Positions 56,688 to 64,000 of a DNA stretch of 64,000 bases are shown here, piece after piece. Numbering within the stretch: the first letter of the stretch is position 1; every line of letters starts with the position of its first letter. Source of the stretch: Ampullaceana balthica (Eukaryota > Mollusca > Gastropoda > Lymnaeidae); assembly GCA_944989445.1 (NCBI GenBank), contig CALYLW010000166.1:191946-255945 (forward strand), in the 5' to 3' direction. The translations under genes were made by a program, and so were the position numbers. The notes under the pieces were generated by a model. The model was not told the origin of the DNA and ran no database searches. It saw only the letters and a program-made list of their open reading frames with translations.

Positions 56688-57150
56688 GTCTTGGGCTCGG
56701 CGGGCGGAAAAACAGAAGTAAAAAATGACCCACTTCCCATGATCCGATCGAAACTGAAATTTGGCACACGGACCCGTCGAACCTAACAATGCATCGTATC
56801 AAAATTTCAGATCGATCGAACGTACCATAATTAAATTAATGCATTTTTAGTTTATCCTTATATGAGGTATGTAATTCAAAATTCACTGTTTGTTTGTTTT
56901 TTTAAAATTCCAGTTCCACGTGAGTTTGAGTTGACGCCGACCGTCGTGTTGACGACGACCGTCGTGCCGACACCCCCTCACATCCCACCCCCATTTATTA
57001 AAGACAAGGGACATCACTCAGTGTCAGTCTGTAAATGTTTAAAAATAATCACTACTGTTAGTTATGTCTCATATATAAGGGATTTATAGTCACAAACTTT
57101 GTTTTTACGGGTTTGTTTTATTTTAAATCCCTTATATTAACTTCACCGGC

Positions 57151-57183
<33 letters not shown>

Positions 57184-58122
57184 TCTCTCTCTCTCTCTCT
57201 CTGTCTGTCTTGGGCTCGGCGGGCGGAAAAACAGAAGTAAAAAATGACCCACTTCCCAGGATCCGATCAAACTGAAATTTGGCACACGAACCCGTCGAAC
57301 CTAACAATGCATCGTATCAAAATTTCAGATCGATCGAACGTACCATAATTAAATTAATGCATTTTTAGTTTATCCTTATATGAGGTATGTAATTCAAAAT
57401 TCACTGTAAATTCCAGTTCCACGTGAGTTTGAGTTGACGCCGACCGTCGTGTTGACGACGACCGTCGTGCCGACACCCCCTCACATCCCACCCCCATTTA
57501 TTAAAGACAAGGGACATCACTCAGTGTCAGTCTGTAAATGTTTAAAAATAATCACTACTGTTAGTTATGTCTCATATATAAGGGATTTATAGTCAAAAAC
57601 TTTGTTTTTACGGGTTTGTTTTATTAAATCCCTTATATTAACTTCGCGGCCGTCTCTGTCTGTCATCATCTCTCTCTGTCTTGGGCTCGGCGGGCGGAAA
57701 AACAGAAGTAAAAAATGACCCACTTCCCATGATCCGATCGAACTGAAATTTAGGCACACGGACCCGTCTGACCTAACAATGCATCGTATCAAAATTTCAG
57801 ATCGATCGAACGTACCGATATTAAATTAATGCATTTTTAGTTTATCCTTATATGAGGTATGTAATTCAAAATTCACTGTTTGTTATTGTTTTTTTTCTTC
57901 CAGTTCCACGTGAGTTTGAGTTGACGCCGACCGTCGTGTTGACGCCGACCGTCGTGCCGACACCCCCTCACATCCCACCCCCATTTATTAAAGACAAGGG
58001 ACATCACTCGGTGTCAGTCTGTAAATGTTTGAAAATAATCAATACTGTTAGTTATGTCTCATATATAAGGGATTTATAGTCAAAAACTTTGTTTTTAAAT
58101 CCCTTATATTAACTTCGCGGCC

Positions 58123-58158
<36 letters not shown>

Positions 58159-58680
58159 TGGGCTCGGCGGGCGGAAAAACAGAAGTAAAAAATGACCCAC
58201 TTCCCATGATCCGATCGAACTGAAATTTGGCACACGGACCCGTCTGACCTAACAATGCATCGTATCAAAATTTCAGATCGATCGAACGTACCGTAATTAA
58301 ATTAATGCATTTTTAGTTTATCCTTATATGAGGTATGTAATTTAAATTCACGATTTGTTATTGTTTTTTTGCCACGTGAAATTTTGAGCTGACGCATTGA
58401 GGCGACCCAACGAAGCGACGGGCGCTTTTGTTTACATTTTACGTGTCACTCTGAGAGCTCGGTCAAGCGAATCGGTGACCAGACTTTTCCCCTCTCCCCC
58501 CCCACCCCACCCCCACCCCCCCCCACTAGGGTTATGATGCAAAGTTGAGTTAAGACAGATTCAGTCTGTAAATGTTTGAAAATAATCAATACCGTTAGTT
58601 ATGTCTCATATATAAGGGATTTATAGTCAAAAACTTTGTTTTTACGGGTTTGTTTTATTTACTAAACTTTGTTTTTACTT
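56340..58680 (+). repeat. Tandem block of dispersed repeat family A (about 0.48-kb period, 4 full units and partial ends)
   Basis: The marker tttatccttatatgagg starts at 56851, 57369, 57841 and 58317, giving spacings of 518, 472 and 476 bp. Each unit carries gatcgatcgaacgtacc, agtctgtaaatgtttg, gggatttatagtcaaaaac, a (TC)n microsatellite of variable length and ttgggctcggcgggcgg. The first and last pieces are diverged. Other family A copies in the window are single. Confidence 0.92.
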
Positions 58681-58683
58681 TGT

Positions 58684-59195
58684 CCACAGAATTGCGAAAA
58701 ACTGCGTTAACTGATTAAATACCTGCCCAGGGCGCTGTCTGCTGTGTTGTTCTGACTCACCAACTGACCCATGACCTTATTTAAAACTATATCTGAAATC
58801 ATAGAGAGCTCGAAAAAATCTGTTCAAGGTATTACAAATCTCCCAAACAAAAATTGACGGAATATATTTACTTTAAGAAAAAATTCTAGGTTTCAGTTCA
58901 AAGTTCGCATTGGTTGAACCTGCATTTAAAATGTTACAACTTGTAAAAAAGTATATAATAAAATATGTCTAATGGAAGATAGAAACTTCTTAGAAAGCAG
59001 TTTGTAAAGACATATCAACATTTCAGATGACTCCACGGGTTAAACGACCTTTGACCTCTGACTCCCCGTGGTCCTCAGAATTGTGAAAGACTTCGTTAAC
59101 TGATTGAATACCTGGCCCGGGGCGCTGTCTGCTGTGTTCTTTTGACTCACCAACTGACCCATGGCCTTGGCACAGACCTGGGCGTCATCAAATCT
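58684..59195 (-). pseudogene. Duplicated fragment with weak C-type lectin-like resemblance
   Basis: A segment of about 100 bp occurs at 58684-58785 and again at 59076-59175 (shared ggcgctgtctgctgtgtt and actcaccaactgaccca). Minus-strand reading of the second copy gives FDDAQVCAKAMGQLVSQ and NTADSAPGQ before a donor-like gtattc. It resembles the first helix and Cys of a C-type lectin-like domain. The first copy is one base shorter in the same place and soon hits a stop. The resemblance is weak and no other lectin exon is seen. Confidence 0.25.
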
Positions 59196-59755
59196 TGTGT
59201 GTCAACCGGGGTGAGTTCGCTCACTGAAAAGGATCGTTGGGAAATAAAACAAACAAAACCAAAACAACTCAGCTGACCAACTTTCCCTGGTGTCAAATTG
59301 CACGCTGTTGTTTCCTGGACCTATGTTTCCTTCCAATAACCTGGTAACTTTACACACAAACACGCAACACGGACGGTGTGAGAAGAAGAAGAATATAGGA
59401 GAAAGAGACAGCTAGAGGAAGGTGGCATAGTGGCATCTATAGAATGTGAAACAGTTTCAAATATTAAGTACGGAAGAATGTACATCAAAGAAGTAATCAC
59501 AAGTATTGACCATGCACACATGCAGTGTTCTGATCTGAACAACTTGGCGATGTCCTTCAAATTAGAAAAATCAAAATTTCAATCAAGTTCCAACATTCCT
59601 CCAAGATCCAAAACGACATGGGTACATGTGAAGCTGTACTGTCATTTTACGATACGGCAGGTAGGCCAACATTACACACGTCTTTCAATCAAAGCCACTT
59701 AAGTTGCTTTGTTGTCGTTGCTTTTTTTTGCTATTTATTATCGTATACTAGAATC
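59196..59755. other. Gene-free stretch
   Basis: Small frames only, none recognised. Confidence 0.45.
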
Positions 59756-59784
59756 ATGAACCTACTGTATAGTAAAGTATAGTC

Positions 59785-61265
59785 TCATCGTATGATATAA
59801 TCATGACGTACTATATAGTCTCATCTTATGGTATAATCATGACGTACTATATAGTATCATCGTATGATATAATCATGACGTACTATATAGTCACATCGTA
59901 TGATATATCATGACATTCTGTTTAGTCACATCGTATGATATAATCATGACATTCTGTTTAGTCACATCGTATGATATAATCATGACGTTCTGTTTATTCA
60001 CATCGTATGATATAATCATGACGTACTGTATGGTCACATCGTATGATATAATCATGACGTTCTGTTTAGTCACATCGTATGATATAATCATGACGTACTG
60101 TATAGTCACATCGTATGATATAATCATGACATTCTGTTTAGTCGCATCATATGATATAATCATGACATTCTGTTTAGTCACATCGTATGATATAATCATG
60201 ACGTTCTGTTTAGTCACATCGTATGATATAATCATGACATTCTGTTATAGTCACATCGTATGATATAATCATGACATTCTGTTTAGTCACATCGTATGAT
60301 ATAATCATGACATTCTGTTTAGTCACATCGTATGATATAATCATGACGTTCTGTTTAGTCACAGCGTATGATATAATCATGACGTTCTGTTTAGTCACAT
60401 CGTATGATATAATCATGACGTACTATACAGTCACATCGTATGGTATAATCATGACGTACTATATAGTCTCATCGTATGGTATAATCATGACTCACTATAT
60501 AGTCTCATCGTATGGTATAATCATGTCGTACTATATAGTCACATCGTATGGTATAATCATGACGTACTATATAGTCACATCGTATGGTATAATCATGACG
60601 TACTATATAGTCACATCGTATGGTATAATCATGACTCACTATATAGTCTCATCGTATGGTATAATCATGACGTACTATATAGTCACATCGTATGATATAA
60701 TCATGACATTCTGTTTAGTCACATCGTATGATATAATCATGACATTCTGTTTAGTCACATCGTATGATATAATCATGACGTTCTGTATAGTCACATCGTA
60801 TGATATAATCATGACATTCTGTTTAGTCACATCGTATGATATAATCATGACATTCTGTTTAGTCACATCGTATGATATAATCATGACGTTCTGTTTAGTC
60901 ACATCGTATGATATAATCATGACGTATGACACGATTACATCGTTTAGTCACATCGTATGATATAATCATGACGTTCTGTTTAGTCACATCGTATGATATA
61001 ATCATGACGTATGGTCATCGTATGATTAATCATGACGTCTGTAGTCACATCGTATGATATAATCATGACGTTCTGTTTAGTCACATCGTATGATATAATC
61101 ATGACGTTCTGTTTAGTCACATCGTATGATATAATCATGACGTTCTCGTTAGTCACATCGTATGATTTAATCATGACGTTCTGTTTAGTCACATCGTATG
61201 ATATAATCATGACGTACTGTTTAGTCACATTGTATGATATAATCAAGACGTACTTTTTAGTCACA
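59785..61265. repeat. 36-bp minisatellite (about 41 copies)
   Basis: The unit is catcgtatgatataatca then tgacgttctgtttagtca. Two main variants (gttctgttta and gtactatata) occur in runs. The centre (60420-60680) is dominated by the second type with atggtataat. Long frames in both directions are by-products. Confidence 0.97.
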
Positions 61266-62330
61266 GTGTTAGCATGGACACATCACACACCCCCATCAGC
61301 CATGAGACGACATGCACACCTCTTCTAGTGCTAGCATTGACACATCAAACGCCACCATCAGCCACGTTATTGTAAGACACTGCCCCCTAACAATCCACTC
61401 CGACCGTCCGTTGGTCAGTTCCTCCCCCTACCCCATGCCCCAGGCCGTCAGCTGGACAAAACCTTCCCGTGATTGTTTACTTTGTCAGATAGACATGAAA
61501 TCGGGTCAAAATTTCGGACAGGAAACACGTCATCGCGGCAAGCTCTTTGATCCCATGTCAATATCATTTCGGTGGTGTTTGTGTGCGAATCGAAATGACC
61601 TACATGCAAGGTCCAGTGACCGGTCGGGCCCCACCCCACCCCCACACCCTAAAAACACACACACCTACCGGACAATTTATCATGAACCAAAGTTTGAATA
61701 TAATTGACTTGTTACTCCGGACATCAAAGTGCGGAATGTTGCGCGGTTCGAACACCGAGATTATGCTAATAGTGTTGGTTAAGAGAGAGTTGATTTCAAA
61801 GAATTGAACCCCCCCCTTTTTTTTTCACCCCCCTCTTTTTCACCCCCCCCCCATGCGCTTACATCTCATTCCTTAAAAAAACAAAAACCTTTATGATTAT
61901 TAGTGATGAATGGTAATTATCTCGAACCAACAGCAGGCGCAATGAGTTGATGGGGCAAACATGTTGCCGTAGTCGACTATGTAATCTGATTGAGTCAGGT
62001 AGTCAAACAGTTTCGATTTCTTATCCGTATCGACTACCCTGGCAAATATTTATACATTATACCGTTAGATGTGGTAATTACGGGGGTTCTCGGCATGAAC
62101 AAACAAATAATAACAACAATCACTGTGATTGCAGTTTAAACATGCGTTATCAGATCAGTGGTTCTCAACCTTGAATGATTTATGACATGTATTCATTAAA
62201 AATGTCCGCAGGGTGAATATTGCGAAGCCTGGCTTATAATGAAACCTTTACGATGAAATTATCTCGATGAAACATCACAGTAAAACGATGATTATAATTC
62301 TTCGTCTTTGTGAAATCATTCCAAAACTGC
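61266..62330. other. Gene-free stretch
   Basis: A two-copy imperfect repeat lies at 61268-61365 (agcatggacacatca and agcattgacacatca). Several C-runs. No gene is recognised. Confidence 0.45.
62156..62175. mobile_element. Single hAT-like terminus
   Basis: The word cagtggttctcaaccttg is a common hAT MITE end, but no inverted partner or target duplication was found within reach. It may be a decayed or truncated copy. Confidence 0.4.
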
Positions 62331-62339
62331 ATGGGCCAA

Positions 62340-62560
62340 CATCATTAATCATACACTCACACAGGCGCATCATTAATCATACACTCACACAGGCGCATCA
62401 TTAATCATACACTCACACAGGCGCATCATTAATCATACACTCACACAGGCGCATCATTAATCATACACTCACACAGGCGCATCATTAATCATACACTCAC
62501 ACAGGCGCATCATTAATCATACACTCACACAGGCGCATCATTAATCATACACTCGCACAA
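62340..62560. repeat. 28-bp minisatellite (8 copies)
   Basis: The unit is catcattaatcatacactc plus acacaggcg. Confidence 0.96.
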
Positions 62561-63290
62561 ACACATTATTTACACATCCACACATATTATACATTAATCA
62601 CACATTCACACATGGTCATTTTTCCCACACTTATACTAATTAATTAATCTCACACGATACCACATTCAACAATCATACACTCACGCACACACAATTCGTT
62701 AGGCATACACTACCACACATTCATATACACATTAACATCATACACTCACGCACACAATTCGTTAGGCATACATACCACACATCATTTATATACACACATT
62801 CAACAATCATACACTCACGCACACACAATTCGTTAGGCATACACTACCACACATTCATTTATCATATACACACATTCAACAATCATACACTCACGCACAC
62901 ACAATTCGTTAGGCATACACTACCACACATTCATTTATCATATACACACATTCAACAATCATACACTCACGCACACACAATTCGTTAGGCATACACTACC
63001 ACACATTCATTTATCATATACACACATTCAACAATCATACACTCACGCACACACAATTCGTTAGGCATACACTACCACACATTCATAACACTTCAACATC
63101 ACACACGACAATTAGCATACACTACACACATTCATACAATCACTCAACACTCACGCACACACAATTCGTTAGGCATACACTACCACACATTCATTTATCT
63201 AACATCAACACACATCAAACAATAGCATACACTACCACACATTCATTTAGTCTATACACACACACAATCATACACTACAGTCTACACACA
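62561..63290. repeat. CA-rich long-period tandem repeat (period about 66-78 bp, degenerate)
   Basis: Units share catacactcacgcacacac, aattcgttaggcatacac and taccacacattcat. Period and edges vary because of small deletions. Confidence 0.85.
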
Positions 63291-64000
63291 GACATTAAGC
63301 ATACACTACCACACATTCATAAGTCTCTAACACACAACAAAGACTAATTAAGCATGACACTACCACACATTCATAAGTCTCTAACACACAACAAAGACTA
63401 ATTAAGCATACACTACCACACACTCATAGGTCTAACAGTCTAACACACAACAGAGACTAATTAAGCATACACTACCACACATTCATAAGTCTCTAACACA
63501 CAACAAAGACTAATTAAGCATACACTACCACACACTCATAGGTCTAACAGTCTAACACACAACAAAGACTAATTAAGCATACACTACCACACACTCATAG
63601 GTCTAACAGTCTAACACACAACAAAGACTAATTAAGCATACACTACCACACACTCATAGGTCTAACAGTCTAACACACAGCAAAGACTAATTAAGCATAC
63701 ACTACCACACATTCATAAGTCTAACAGTCTAACACACAGCAAAGACTAATTAAGCATACACTACCACACACTCATAGGTCTAACAGTCTAACACACAGCA
63801 AAGACTAATTAAGCATACACTACCACACATTCATAAGTCTCTAACACACAACAAAGACTAATTAAAATACACTACCACACATTTATAAGTCTCTAACGCA
63901 CAACAAAGACTAATTAAGCATACACTACCACACATTCATAAGTCTCTAACACACAACAAAGACTAATTAAGCAGACACTACCACACGTTCATAAGTCTCT
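63291..64000. repeat. About 53-bp tandem array continuing off the right edge
   Basis: The unit is ctaacacacaacaaagac then taattaagcatacactacca and cacattcataagtct. A longer variant adds a second taacagtc. It shares cactaccacacattcat with the array on its left. Confidence 0.93.

Noticed and set aside
59891..60960. Long opposing frames in the 36-bp array
   Set aside because: Both strands are open over the same repeat. This is a composition artefact.
61740..61760. ggttcgaac as a tRNA or SINE B box
   Set aside because: No A box, cloverleaf or tRNA-like flanks could be found around it.

Overview
The window is animal nuclear DNA. It carries a multi-exon gene with GT-AG introns, is AT-rich, and is crowded with minisatellites and small DNA transposons. 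The one gene I can identify is a MIB2 (mind bomb 2) E3 ubiquitin ligase. Its sequence and the style of the repeats suggest an invertebrate, and a lophotrochozoan such as a gastropod mollusc is my best guess. That placement is an inference.

Layout. From 1 to about 10.7 kb, on the minus strand, lie eleven coding exons of MIB2. They encode 561 in-phase residues from the initiator Met: MIB/HERC2 domain, ZZ zinc finger, second MIB/HERC2 domain, Mib-specific repeat region, and the first ankyrin repeats. The remaining ankyrin repeats and the C-terminal RING fingers must lie beyond the left edge. The introns hold minisatellites, a 1.4-kb hAT-type element, a nested pair of hAT MITEs, a LINE tail and copies of other interspersed repeats.

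From 10.7 to 64 kb I find no convincing gene. The region is a patchwork of non-autonomous hAT elements, many with clear 8-bp target duplications, plus a truncated LINE reverse transcriptase, a pogo/Tigger-like element, foldback elements and three other dispersed families. It also holds more than twenty tandem arrays with periods of 16 to 53 bp, and one of about 0.48 kb. Summing the intervals, tandem arrays cover roughly a third of the window. The largest is a 44-bp array of about 3.6 kb at 43.3-47.0 kb with visible higher-order structure.

Most unusual signals. (1) The 3' end of MIB2 exon 11, including its splice donor, is the unit of a 36-bp tandem array. It gives at least 13 equivalent donors in one open frame, so any donor would add a multiple of 12 residues. 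(2) The intron after exon 10 begins with an array that resembles the donor junction of that exon. (3) In three unrelated DNA transposons one end of the element has been tandemly amplified. In one hAT MITE the 40-bp terminus is repeated about 48 times and forms a 1.9-kb satellite. I see no bacterial-type system, CRISPR array or RNA gene.
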